NCBI GenBank assembly: GCA_016702645.1
Contig: JADJDP010000030.1
Coordinates: forward strand, 1-49,730
Length of the DNA: 49,730 nucleotides
Direction of reading: 5' to 3'
Origin: Flavobacteriales bacterium
GTDB lineage: Bacteria > Bacteroidota > Bacteroidia > Flavobacteriales_F > PHOS-HE28
The position numbers and the translations under genes were made by a program. The notes below the pieces were generated by a model, which worked only from the letters and a program-made list of their open reading frames with translations, was not told the DNA's origin and searched no databases. Shown here in pieces: positions 21,220-33,300 of this stretch. How positions within the stretch are numbered: the first letter of the stretch is position 1; every line of letters begins with the position of its first letter.

Positions 21220-23406
21220 CTACTTGCTCAGCACCTTGAACTCGGTGCGGCGGTTGCGTTGGTGTTGGTCCTCACTGCACTTCTCGCACACACAGGTCTC
21301 GCTCGGTTTCGCTTCGCCATAGCCCTTGCTCTTCACTCGGTCGGCAGCAATGCCTTCGACTATGAGATAATCCACTGCCGCCTTCGCACGCTTCTGCGAG
21401 AGGCTCATGTTGTAGGCGTCCTTGCCGCGGCAATCGGTGTGTGAGCTGAGCTCGATGGTCACCGTCGGATTGTCCAGCAGTGTTTGCACCAATTTGTCCA
21501 GTTCTATGGCCGCATCCGGGCGGATGTTCCACTTGTTGTAATCGTAGAAGATGTTCTCCAAGCGCACCACCTGGTCCACGACCAACGGGAACAACTTGAA
21601 GTCCGTACGCAGCACGGGTTCGGTTCGGCCACGCGTGGTTATGCGTGCGCTCTGTTTGAAGAAGCCCTCCTTTTCCACCATCAGGCGGTAGTCGCTGTCC
21701 TTCTGCAACGGGAATCGGTAGTTGCCGTCCGCGCCCACCACGGTGCGCGCCAGTTCCTTGTCTGTTCCATCGGTCAGTACCACGGTGCTACCGGGCAAGG
21801 GTGCGCCGGTCTCGCCGTGGAACACGGTGCCTTCAGCCACGTAGTCGTACTTCTCCATTTCCACCACGATGTTGTCCAGTTGGTCATCGTCCGTGTTGAT
21901 GGTCACCTCTGCCTGGTTGTACCCATTGGCGGTGGCGGCGAGCAGGTAGCGCTCGCTGTAGGGTGCCTCGATGGTGAAACGGCCACCGGCCTCCTGCTTC
22001 ACGTTCACCGGCTGGATCGGGTTACCGTCGCCGTCCTTCAGCACGAGCAATGCACCCTCGATAGGCGCACGGCTCACTTTGTCGACCACGGTACCGGCCA
22101 GGTACATCATCTGCGGCCGGATGGTGCATCCGTAGATGTCATCGCTGCCCATTCCGCCAGTGCGATCGCTCGCGAAGAAGCCACTGCTATCGTTGAGCAA
22201 CAGGAGGCTATGGTCGTTGAAGCGCGTGCTCATGGGATAGCCCAGGTTGAACACGTTGCCGGGCCCGCTCTCGCGAACACGTGTGAAGAACAGGTCGAGA
22301 CCACCCAGGCCGGGCTGCCCACTGCTGGCGAAGTAGAGCGTACCCTTTGCGGTGATGAATGGGTACATCTCGTCACCCGCTGTGTTCACCTTGGGACCCA
22401 GGTTCTGGGGAACGCCCCATTGATTGCCCAGGTTATCGCAGTACCAGATGTCCACGCCACCTTCACCACCGGGGCGGTCGCTGGCGAAGTACAAACGGCG
22501 CCCATCGGGACTCACGCTGGGATGACCGCTATTGCTGTTGGCGTCGTTGTGGTCGAAGGGGATGAGATTGCCCCACTCCTGCTGCTCGAACTCGCCCTTC
22601 ACCACATCGGTGAAGTAGATGCCCAGGTTCAGCTCTCCTTCCGTGTCCTTGGTCACCGTGCCATAGAAGTAGTTGTTGCGCGTGAAATACATGCGCTTGG
22701 CGAGCGAATCGTAGCTCACCGTGCCATCATGGTAGCGGCTGTTGATATCGTTCCGCATCACCATGGGCTCCTCTGCGGTCTCTCCTTTCAGGAACGCACT
22801 GTACAGGTTCAGGAAGGGTTGATCGTCCCACTGGTACATATGGCGGCCACCGGAACCATCACCACGCGCACTGCTGAAGAGCAAGAGGTCGTCCATGACG
22901 CTCATTCCCAAATCCGCCTCCGGACTGTTGATGGGCACCGTACGGATGGTGGCGCTGGTACTGTCCTTCCGCAGTCGATAGAAGAGGTTGGGTGTCCTCA
23001 GGTAGTTCTGCGCGCGTGGATCCTCCGGTTTCTCCTTCGCGTAGAGCTCATATTGCTCCAGCGCTTCGGTGTACTTGCCATTGGCCCGCAGTTGATCACC
23101 GAAGGCGAGAACATCCTCCGCCGTGCGTCCCGTGGTGATCATGAGCCGACGGTAGGCACCTTCGGCCTTGGGTGCATCGCCCAACTTGCGGTAGGCCATG
23201 GCCAGCTTGCGCAGGGTGGTTGCGTCGCTCTTGCCCTTGGCGTCGAGGTCCTCGTAGATGGCGGCTACCTTGGAATAATCGAACACTTCATTGTAGCGCG
23301 ATGCCATGCGCTCTTGGAGCTTCTGGGCTTGTACACCGGGTATGCCGAACACCGCGGTGAGCAGCAGTGCGGCCAGGCCGTGAAGAAGTTGCGTGCGAGC
23401 CGTCAT
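21220..23406 (-). CDS. OmpA-family protein with TPR, PD40 and carboxypeptidase-regulatory domains
   Basis: 728 residues with a signal peptide (to about residue 27). In order: TPR-like helices (about 40-150, AMAYRKLGDAPKAEGAYRRL, YTEALEQYELYAKEKPED), a beta-propeller of PD40/WD40-like repeats (about 170-420, HPSVSPDGRRLYFASDRPGG, MYPFITAKGTLYFASSGQ), two carboxypeptidase-regulatory-like beta domains (about 430-590), and a C-terminal OmpA domain (about 610-728) with ELSSHTDCRG and NRRTEFKV, residues that bind peptidoglycan diaminopimelate in this family. This architecture accompanies PorP/SprF proteins and T9SS adhesins (PorE-like). It is the last of three genes: adhesin, PorP and this one, 2 bp after PorP. 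Confidence 0.93.
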   Translation of the reverse strand: MTARTQLLHGLAALLLTAVFGIPGVQAQKLQERMASRYNEVFDYSKVAAIYEDLDAKGKSDATTLRKLAMAYRKLGDAPKAEGAYRRLMITTGRTAEDVLAFGDQLRANGKYTEALEQYELYAKEKPEDPRAQNYLRTPNLFYRLRKDSTSATIRTVPINSPEADLGMSVMDDLLLFSSARGDGSGGRHMYQWDDQPFLNLYSAFLKGETAEEPMVMRNDINSRYHDGTVSYDSLAKRMYFTRNNYFYGTVTKDTEGELNLGIYFTDVVKGEFEQQEWGNLIPFDHNDANSNSGHPSVSPDGRRLYFASDRPGGEGGVDIWYCDNLGNQWGVPQNLGPKVNTAGDEMYPFITAKGTLYFASSGQPGLGGLDLFFTRVRESGPGNVFNLGYPMSTRFNDHSLLLLNDSSGFFASDRTGGMGSDDIYGCTIRPQMMYLAGTVVDKVSRAPIEGALLVLKDGDGNPIQPVNVKQEAGGRFTIEAPYSERYLLAATANGYNQAEVTINTDDDQLDNIVVEMEKYDYVAEGTVFHGETGAPLPGSTVVLTDGTDKELARTVVGADGNYRFPLQKDSDYRLMVEKEGFFKQSARITTRGRTEPVLRTDFKLFPLVVDQVVRLENIFYDYNKWNIRPDAAIELDKLVQTLLDNPTVTIELSSHTDCRGKDAYNMSLSQKRAKAAVDYLIVEGIAADRVKSKGYGEAKPSETCVCEKCSEDQHQRNRRTEFKVLSK

Positions 23407-23408
23407 GA

Positions 23409-24374
23409 TCAGAAGTAACGGGGTGAACGGATGCCTTTCACTGGTTTGCCCAACAGGTAGCCGAGCATGATCTCGTGACTTCCGCCGCTGTAGTTGTGCA
23501 GCGTAGAGAGCGGATAGTCATAGGAGTAACCGATGCTGAAATCATCGTTGATGTTGTACTGCGCCAGCACACCAACAGCATCCTGGTGACGGTACATGGC
23601 ACCGAGCCAGAACTTCTCATAAAAGAGGAAGTTGGCGCTCAGGTCGAAGCTCACCGGTGCGCCCTGCACGGCCTTTACGAGGAACGTGGGCTTGAACTTG
23701 TGGTAGATGCCCATGTCGAACACGTATCCGCCGCTGAGGAACCAGTGCGACCGTTGACCGGGTTCGCTCACGAAGGCGAGCGAGTCTGTCTCGAAGAACT
23801 CCGAACGCAGCAACTTCGGTGTGCTCACGCCCAGGTAGTAGCGATCGCTGTAGTACATCATCCCGAAACCGAACTGCGGATCGAGCTTGCTGTTCACGTT
23901 CTGCTGGAAGACCTGGTCACCTGCGACCAGCGGATTGAGCTCGGCGAACTTTCCTTGGAAGAGGTTGAGGCCGCCTTTCAACCCGAAAGCCAGCTTGCTT
24001 TCACCCATGAAGATGCGGTAGGCCACATCGGCCATGAAACCGTACTGCGTTACCGGACCATGCGCATCGCGCATGATGGTGCCGCCGATGCACAGGCTCT
24101 CGTTCACGATGGGGCTGTGCGCGGTGAGCGTTTGTGTGGTGGGTGCTCCCTCGAAGCCCACCCATTGGTGCCGCGTGAGCGCCTTGATGTTCAAGCGATC
24201 GCTGCTGCCCGCATAGGCCGGGTTCAGCGCGAGCATGTTGAACATGTACTGCGTGAACTGCGGATCCTGCTGGGCGAAGAGCGCAATACCGAGGAACAGT
24301 GCGAACACCGATCCCATCAATCGTTTGGCCGTGCGTTGCATGCGCGTGCGGTGTGTGGTGCGTGTGGTGATCAT
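23409..24374 (-). CDS. PorP/SprF family type IX secretion outer-membrane protein
   Basis: 321 residues; start at MITTRTT overlaps the stop of the giant adhesin gene by ATGA, implying translational coupling. The mature N-terminus reads QQDPQFTQYMFNMLALNPAYAGSSD, the hallmark of PorP/SprF proteins, followed by HQWVGFEGAPTTQTLTAHSPI and antiparallel barrel strands (FGMMYYSDRYYLGVS, YDYPLSTLHNYSGGSHEIMLGYLLG). PorP/SprF proteins are outer-membrane barrels that hold or help export gliding-type adhesins carrying type B sorting domains. Here its cargo is presumably the adhesin encoded immediately upstream. An internal Met (MQRTAKRLMG) could be the actual start. Confidence 0.95.
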   Translation of the reverse strand: MITTRTTHRTRMQRTAKRLMGSVFALFLGIALFAQQDPQFTQYMFNMLALNPAYAGSSDRLNIKALTRHQWVGFEGAPTTQTLTAHSPIVNESLCIGGTIMRDAHGPVTQYGFMADVAYRIFMGESKLAFGLKGGLNLFQGKFAELNPLVAGDQVFQQNVNSKLDPQFGFGMMYYSDRYYLGVSTPKLLRSEFFETDSLAFVSEPGQRSHWFLSGGYVFDMGIYHKFKPTFLVKAVQGAPVSFDLSANFLFYEKFWLGAMYRHQDAVGVLAQYNINDDFSIGYSYDYPLSTLHNYSGGSHEIMLGYLLGKPVKGIRSPRYF

Positions 24375-27300
24375 CGGCGCAGGTAGATGTAACCGGTGTA
24401 CGGATCGGTTCCGTTGCCGAGATCGAGGACGTAGTAGTAGGTGCTCTCCGGCAGGCCTTCACCGAAGGCCGATCCGAACTGGCTGGTGCCATCCCAAGCC
24501 TGTGCATTGGTGTAAGGCGAGGCTTCGTACACCTTGTTGCCCCAGCGGTTGAAGACCACGAAGTCGTTCTCCGGATAGCTCTCGATGTTGGTGATGATGA
24601 AGGTGTCGTTCGTTCCATCACCGTTCGGCGAGTAGGCATCGGGGATGGTGATCGTGAGGCAATCCTTGATGTAGATCGTCATCGTATCCGAAGTGGACCC
24701 GCAATCGCCGTTGTCCAGCGTCCAAACGAACACGTTGTAGCCGAGCGCGAGCTCATGCACATGGCTGTTCGGGTTGCCTGGTTCTTCCACCTCTCCACTT
24801 CCGCTCAACAGGCTCCAGGAACCCGTGGCCGTGCTGGTAGCGGGAACCGCGGCAAGTTCGGCGTGCGTAACGTCCTGGCAGAACTGTTGGCTCGGGCCCG
24901 CATCAGCTGGCGGCACACTGCTGTCGTAGAGCATGATGGTCATCTCATCGCTCGTGCTACCGCACTCGCCATTGTCCACCGTCCACTGGAACACGTTGGC
25001 TCCGAAACCAAGGTTCGTGATCGCGGTGAAGGGGTTGTTCGGCTGCTCGATGGTGGCCGATCCACTCACGAGCGTCCATGTGCCCACGGCTGGGGCCGAT
25101 ACCGCACTGGCGATCATGGTCACCGGACCTTGAATGGGTGAGCAGTAGGACTGGTCCGGACCGGCAGCAGCGTCAGACAGTTGTCCGTCGAAGATGCTGA
25201 TGGTGACCTCGTCGCTCGTGGTCCCGCAGGCGCCGTTGTCCACCACCCATTGCAGCACCACCACGCCGGGTCCGGATACGGTCAACGTGGCGTTGGGATC
25301 ATTGGAGTTGCTGAGCGTTCCCGTGCCACTGACGAAGACCCAGGTGCCCACCGCAGGGAAGGTGACCGCACTACCACTGAGGCCTGTGCTCACGGTAGGT
25401 GTGCAGATCTCCTTGTCAGGTCCTGCGTTCGCCACAGGCTGTTGATCGTTGAAGACCGTGATCGTCACATCATCCTGCGTATCGCCGCAGGGTCCGTTGC
25501 TGATGGTCCAGCGGAACGTGTTCGTGCCGATGGAAAGACCGCTCACGTCCGTGGTCGGGTTCGTCGCATCAGCGAACACGCCAGTTCCGGTGATCAAGGT
25601 CCAAAGACCCGTTGCAGGGAAGGTGACCCCGTTGCCTGCGAGCGTGGTGCTCGTCGCAGGTGTGCAGAGTTCCTGGTCGCTACCTGCGCTCGCGCCTTCG
25701 CTCTGTCCATCGAATATGAAGACGCTGATCGTGTCGCTCGATGTTCCGCAGGCGCCATTGTCGATGGTCCACAGGAAATCATGTTGTCCCACGTTCAAGC
25801 CGAAGACCGCGGTATTGGGATCGTTCGGATCGGCGAGCGTGCCGGTGCTGTTGATGATCGTCCATGTGCCAACAGCCGGGAAGATGGGATCGTTGGCGAT
25901 GAGCACGGCACTGGTGGTAGGCGTACACCAGCTGATGTCGTTGCCAGCTTGTGCCAAAGGCGCTTGTCCATCGAACACGTCCACCTGCACGGTGTCGCGG
26001 CTGGGTGGCCCGAAGCCGCACTGGCCATTGTAGATCTCCCAGACGAACTGATAAGAACCCACGGCGAGCCCGGTGATCAATGTGGCCGGGTCGTTTATCC
26101 CAACGATCGTTGCCGTGTTGGGGCCGAGCACCTGCGTCCATGTGCCCACTCCAGGTATCTCCGGCGTATTGCCCGCCATGGTGGCTTGGTCCGTGGGCGT
26201 GCACAGTTCTTGATCGGGACCCGCATTGGCTACCGGTGCGTTCGGGTTGTAGATCAACACGTTCACCGTGTCGGTGAGGATACCGTTGTTCGGGCAGGGA
26301 TCCCACTCCAAGGTCCAGACGAAGGTGTTCGTGCCCTGTGTGAGACCTGTTACCGTGGTGGTGGGATCGTTGACGTCCGCGAACACACCGGTTCCCGCGA
26401 TCACCGTCCACGTGCCCTCTGCAGGCGCTGGTGGCGTTTCGCCTTGGAGGTCCATCTGTGTGATGGGCAGGCAGGCCTCCAGATCAGGGCCTGCGTTCGC
26501 CGCCGCAGTGGTGTCATCGTAGAGGATGATCGTCACCTCGTCCGTACTGCTTCCGCACGGGCCGTTGTACACGCTCCACTGGAAGGTGTTCACCCCGATC
26601 GCGAGCGTTTCGATGAGCGTACCCGGATCGTTCGGATCCACCGGCACGCCTGTTCCAACGAGCGTGGACCAGGTGCCTTGGGCTGGGAAGATCAACGAGC
26701 TACCCGCCATGAAGACGCTGTCCTGCGGCACACAGAGTTCCTGGTCGAGGCCAGCGTTCGCGGGCGGGTTCTGTGGGTCGAATACGAAGAGGCTCACCGA
26801 GTCCTGCGTGGTCACGCAGATGCCGCTGGTGATGGTCCACAGGAAGATGTTCTCACCGATGGAGAGGTTGGTGATATCCGTAATGGGCGATGCTGGATCG
26901 GCGATATCACCCGTTCCATCAACGAGCGTCCATGTGCCAACCGCTGCACCCACCGGAGCATTGCCGCCGACCGTGGTCGCGTTGTCCGGGAAACAGAACT
27001 CCTGGTCGGGCCCGGCGTCCGCGGCATCCGCCTGTGCATCGAAGAGGACGATGTCAACGATATCGCTGGTGAGGCTGTTGCCGCAAGATCCGTTGTACAC
27101 CTCCCACTGGAACTGGTTCACGCCGATGGAGAGGTTCGTGATCTCGGTGTTCGGGTCATGGATGTCCGCGATGTCGCCGGTGCCCGATACCACCGTCCAC
27201 GTTCCTTGCGCAGGGAAGGTGTTCGCGCTACCTGCCATGATCGCGCTGGTGAGCGGTGTACACACCTGCTGGTTCGGGCCGGCGTCCGCATCAGGATTGT

Positions 27301-30300
27301 TCTCGTCGAACACGAGGATCGTCACCACATCCGTCGTGAGCGGGTTCGCGCAAGGGCCATTGAACACCGTCCACTGGAAGATGTGTTCACCAACGGGCAG
27401 GTCGGTCACGAGCGTGTTGGGATCGCTCGCATCCACGATGGTGCCAAGTCCGCTGACAAGCTGCCATGTACCCGTTGCCGGCGCGATGATGTTGCTGCCT
27501 TGCAAATTGGTGCTCGCGGTGGTTCCTGTCGGGGTGCAGAGCTCCTGGTCCGGGCCGGCGTCCGCGATCGGGTTGGTCTCATCATAGAGCGTGATCACCA
27601 ATTGATCGCTGGTGATCGCGTTGGGACAAGCACCGTTGTCCACGGTCCATTCCACCACGATCACGCCCACACCCATGTTGGTGATGGTGGTGTTCGGGCT
27701 GGCCGGGTCGGTAACGGTACCGGTCCCGCTAACAACGGTCCACGTGCCGATGGCTGGGAAGGTCACTGGGCTAGCGCTCAAATTGGTGGTGGTGCCACCG
27801 CTTGTGCACAGGTCCTGATCGGCACCGGCGTTCGCATCCGGATTGGCGCTGTCGAAGACCTGCACGCTCACCTGATCGGTCGTCACACCGTTCAGGCACG
27901 GGCCATTATCCACGCTCCATTCGAAAATGCTTTCACCGATCTCCAGGTCGAACACCGTGGTGTTGGGATCGTTCACGTTCGCGATGGTACCCGTGCCGCT
28001 CACGAGCGTCCACGTGCCAACTGCGGGGAAGATGACCGCGCTACCTGCAAGGGTGGTCGAGGTCACGTTGGGTGTGCACAGTTCTTGATCGGGACCAGCG
28101 TTCGCATCCAGGTTGGCATCATCATAGAGGAAGATGCTCACGAGATCGATGCTGCCCGTGGTCTCGCACGGCCCGTTGTCCATCATCCACATGAACACGT
28201 TCTCCCCCACTTCGAGGTCGGTCACCAACGTGTTCGGGTCGTTCGGGTTGATGATTGTCCCCTGTCCGCTTATCAAGGTCCACGTACCCACTGCAGGGAA
28301 CGTGGGCGTATTACCCTCCAGGCTCGTGCTGGTCGCAGGTGTGCAGATGAACTGGTCCGGGCCGGCGTTGGCGCTCGGATTGTTGAGGTCGTACAAGAGG
28401 ATGCTCACATCATCGCTCGTGATCCCGTTCACGCACGGGCCGTTGCTCACGGTCCAGCGGAAGATGATCTCACCCACTTCCAGATCGGTGACCGTGGTGG
28501 TGGGCGATGTGGGATCGGTGATCGTTCCTTGTCCGCTGACCAAGGTCCATACGCCCGTGGCCGGGAAAATGGGAACACTACCGAAGAGCGTGGTGGTGAT
28601 GTTCGGCGTACACAGGGTCTGGTCCTGGCCCGCATCCGCGACCGGGTTGAACTCGTCGAACACGAAGATGCTCACGCGATCCGTCGTGGGCGCATTGCAA
28701 GGGCCATTGCTCACCGTCCACTCGAACACGTTCTCTCCCACCGCCAAGCCGGTGACACCGCTCGTTGGCGAAGTAGCGTCCGTGAGAGCACCTTGTCCAC
28801 TCACCAAGGTCCAAAGACCGCTGGCCGGGAAGATCAAGCTGCTGCCCTGCAACGTCGTGCTCAATGTCGGCGTGCACAGTTGTTGATCCGGACCCGCGTC
28901 GGCGATCGGGTTGTTCACGTCGAACACCCGGATCGTCACCGCATCGTTCGTGCTTCCGCAAGGCCCATTGTTGATGTTCCATTGGAACACATGCTCACCC
29001 ACGGGCAAGCCCGTGATCGTCGTGTTGGGATCGCTCGGGTCGGTGATGGTACCGAGGCCGCTCAACTGGAACCAGAAACCATCCGCCGGGAAGGTGGGCG
29101 CATTGCCCGCCATCGTAACGCTGCTCTCCGGGGTGCAGATCTCCTGGTCGGGACCCGCATCCGCAGCGGCTTGCGTGTTGTCGAAGACGAAGATGCTCAC
29201 CTGGTCCGTCGTGAGCGGGTTCGCGCAGGGTCCATTGCTCACGGTCCACTGGAACACGTTCTGTCCGATGCTCAATCCGGTGACGAAGCTGTTCGGTGCG
29301 TTCGGGTTGGTGGGTGCCCCACTGCCGCTCACAAGGGTCCATGTCCCTACTGCGGGCGAGATCACATTGCTGCCTTGCAAGGTGGTGGTGCTTGTGGGTG
29401 CGCACAGCTGCTGGTCGTTGCCTGCGTTCGCCACCGGGTTCAGCGCGTTGAAGACGCGGATCGTCACTTCATCGGCGGTAGTGGTACACGGTCCGTTCAC
29501 GATGGTCCACGCATAGGTGTGCGTACCCACCGGCAGCCCGGTGATGGACGTGTTGGGGTTGTTGATGTTGGCCACCGTTCCGCCCGGACCGCCGGTAAGC
29601 GTCCAGGTTCCCACCGGAGGGAACACGGGACTGTTCGCCGCCATGCTCACCGAACTCGTCGGTGTGCACACGTCGATATCAGGACCTGCGTTCGATGAGG
29701 CGGCGGTGTTGTCGTACAAGAAAATGGTGACCTGGTCGGTGGTGATACCGTTCGGACACGCACCGTTGTTCACCTGCCACTGGAACACGTTGGCACCCAC
29801 GATGAGATCACTGATCGAGGTGGTGGGTGTGTTCGGGCTCGCGATGGTACCGCTTCCGCTCACCAAGGTCCACGTGCCCACCGCAGGAACGGTGAGCGCA
29901 CTACCGATCAGGGTGGTGCCATTGATCGGTGTGCAGAGTTGCTGATCCGGGCCAGCGTTCGCAGCAGGGTTGTTGGGGTCGTAGACGAAGACGCTCATCA
30001 GATCGGTGGTGATACCGCACGCACCGTTGTTGATGCTCCAGCGCAGGATGTTCACCCCGATGGAAAGACCCGTAACGGTGGTGGTGGCGCTAGCTGCGTT
30101 GTTGAAGTTGGCCGTGCCCTGCACCACGCTCCATGCCCCCGTGGCAACACCGATGGGTGCGTTGGCCGCCATGGTGATGGTGCTGCTGGTTCCGCATACG
30201 CTCTGGTCCGGACCCGCGTCCGCCGCTTGTGCATTGCCATCAGCGAGTGTGATGGTCATGGCATCGCTCGTCACACCGTTGGGGCAAGGGCCGTTGGTGA

Positions 30301-33300
30301 CGGTCCATACGAACTGGCTCACACCCACGCTGATCCCCGTGATCTGCGTGAAGGGATCATTGGGATCCACGATCGTGGCCGCTGGGCCGGATGCTTGCGA
30401 CCAAGTGCCCTGTGCAGGGAAGGTGACCGCACTCCCGGTCATCGTTGTGCTTGTCACCGGAGTGCAGAAGCTCTGGTCGATCCCTGCGTTCGCGACCGCG
30501 TTGTTCGGGTCGTAAACGAAGATGCTCATCTGGTCCGTGGTGATCCCCGTACAGGGTCCGTTGTCCACGCTCCATTGGAATATGTTCTGGCCTACGGCAA
30601 GGCCCGTGACCGACGTGGTGGGGCTGTTCGCATTGGTGATGGTACCCGTGCCGCTCACCAAGGACCACAAGCCAGTGGCCGGCGATGTGATGGACGAACC
30701 CGCCATCGTGGTGCTGCCGCTGACGCTGCACAGCGATTGGTCCGGTCCGGCGTTCGCGAGCGGATTGCTGAAGTCGAACACGCGCACCGTCACTTCATCG
30801 GTGGTGATCCCGTTGGCGCATGGACCATTGTCAACGGTCCAGCGGAACACATGCGTACCTACCGGCAGGTTGCTGATCTGCGTGGTTGGGCTGTTCACAT
30901 TGGCGATGGTGATGCCCCCCGGAACACTTACGATCGTCCACGTACCGATGGCGGGGGAAGTGGCCGTGCTCGCGTTCATGAACACCACGTTCGGTGCAAC
31001 GGGAACGCAGATGTCCTGGTCCGGTCCAGCGTTCGAGATCGGGTCGTTCGGGTTGTAATTGAAGATGGTCACATCGTCCTGGCTGTTCCCGCACGGACCA
31101 TTGTTGATCGTCCAGCGCAGCACCACGGTGCCCGTACCCAAACCGGTAACGGCGGTGTTCGCATTGTTGGGGTTGCCGATGGTGGCCGTACCACTTACTA
31201 AGGTCCAGGTTCCCACCGCCGGTCCAACAGCGGTATTGCCTGCCATCACGGTACTCGTTGCACCGCAAAGCGATTGGTCCGGTCCGGCGTTCGCGGCCGC
31301 TTGTGCAGGATCGAAGAGCGTGATGCTGACAGCATCGTTCGTCAACGCTCCGGGGCAGGGGCCGTTGCTGATGCTCCACTGGTAGGTGTTCACCCCCAGG
31401 CTCATTCCGGTGACCGTCGTGGTCGGGCTGTTCGCGTTGGCGAAGGAGCCGGTACCGGCGATCACGGTCCATGTACCGATGGCTGGTGCCGTGCTGGCGT
31501 TCGCAGCGAGCGTCACGCTGGCAACGGGAGCGCACAGGTTCTGATCCGGACCGGCGTTCGCCACTGCTGCATTGCGGTCATATACACGTATGGTAATGTC
31601 GTCCGTGGTTGTAGGTGGTGTACAGGGCGCATTGTTCACCGTCCAACGCAACACGTAGGTGCCTACTGCCAGGTTCGTCACTGTGGTAATAGCACTTGCG
31701 GGTGTGGTTATGACCGAACCGCCGGGACCGTTCAGGATGCTCCATGTGCCGTGGACGGGGCGGTTGCAGCCGTGGCAGCAAGCGTGGTGGTCGCAAGGCC
31801 GGTGCCGCCCACCGTGCATAGTTCCTGATCCGGGCCCAGCGCTAGCCACTGGCGTTGCGGGATCGAAGCGTGTGATCGTGACCTGGTCGGTGGTAACACC
31901 GTTCGCGCACGGACCATTGTTCACCTGCCATTGGAACACGTTGGCTCCAATGGACAAACCGGTCACACCGCTCGTTGGGCTGTTGGCGTTGGCAAAAGCT
32001 CCCGTACCGCTCACCACGCTCCACGAACCCGTGGCCGGTGCGATCGGGGTGTTCCCCGCAAGCGTTGCGTTCGCCGCACAAACACTTTGGTCCGGTCCGG
32101 CGTTCGCATTCGGGCTTGCTGGGTTGAAGACCGTCACGTTCACATCGTCCTGCGTGCTGGGAGGTACGCAGGGGCCGTTCGTGATCGTCCATCGGAAGGT
32201 GTTCACGCCGGCGCTCAAGCCACTCACCGTGGTGCTCGGGTTCGCTGCACTACCGAAGGTGCCCGTACCCGCGACCACCGTCCAAAGCCCGGTTGCCGGA
32301 CCGATGAGCGCAGTACCCGAGAGGGATGTGTTCAGTGTTGGCGCACAAAGCTGCTGGTCAGCACCTGCGTTCGCCGCTGGCTGTGCGTTGCTGTACACGA
32401 GCACCGTCACCTGGTCGTTGGTGGGTGCGCCGCACGGACCGTTGTTGATGGTCCATCGGAAGGTGTTGGCACCGAGCGAAAGGCCGGTCACCGCCGTGGT
32501 CGGGTTGTTCGCATCGGCGAAAGCGCCCGTGCCGCTCACCAGGGTCCATGTCCCCGTGGCGGGCGTGGCAGCGGTGTTCGCGGCGAGGTTCACGCTGGTG
32601 CTTGGCAGGCAGATGCTTTGATCGGGCCCGGCGTTGGCAGCGGCTTGCGCAGGGTTGAAGCTGGTGATGACCACATCATCGGAGGTGGTGCCGCATGTAC
32701 CGTAGTCCACCGTCCAACGGAAGGTGTTCACTCCCACGCCCAAGCCTGTCACGTTGGTGGTCGGGCTGTTGGCGTTCGCGAAGGTTCCCGCACCGTTCAC
32801 CACGCTCCATGTGCCCGTCACCGCTCCATGGCAATTGTCCTGCAAGGGTGGCCGTGCTTCCGCACACACTTTGGTCCGGCCCGGCGCTCGCTGGCGTGAA
32901 CGGTGGCGTCACCTGCACGGCAAAACCGAAGTTGTTCACCCCGTTGAGCGCACAGGCGTTGTCCTGCACGTTCACGGAGAAGAGGTTCTGGCCGATGTTC
33001 GCCGTGGTGGGTGTCCAGCAGAAGGTGCCCACGGGCAATCCGCTGCCTGCAATGGTGAACGTGGCACCGGAGATGCCACTGTTCCAACTCATGGTCACCG
33101 TCTGGCCGGCATCGGCATCACTGCTGTTCACCGTGAAGCAGAAGGGTACGTTGGCACAAGTGGTATAGGTGTACTGGTTGGTACCGTTCACCCCGCTCAC
33201 CTGCGGCAGGTTGTTGGTGCAGGCGATGATGGCGAACTGCACATCGCGGATGTACTCACCTATCTGTACGCCATTGCGCCACTCGCGCACGCGTACACTT

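Noticed and set aside
25181..29698. Open frame of about 1500 codons on the plus strand inside the adhesin repeats
   Set aside because: It is antisense to the repeat array, has periodic composition mirroring the repeats and no family features; it exists because the coding strand is GC-rich and repetitive.
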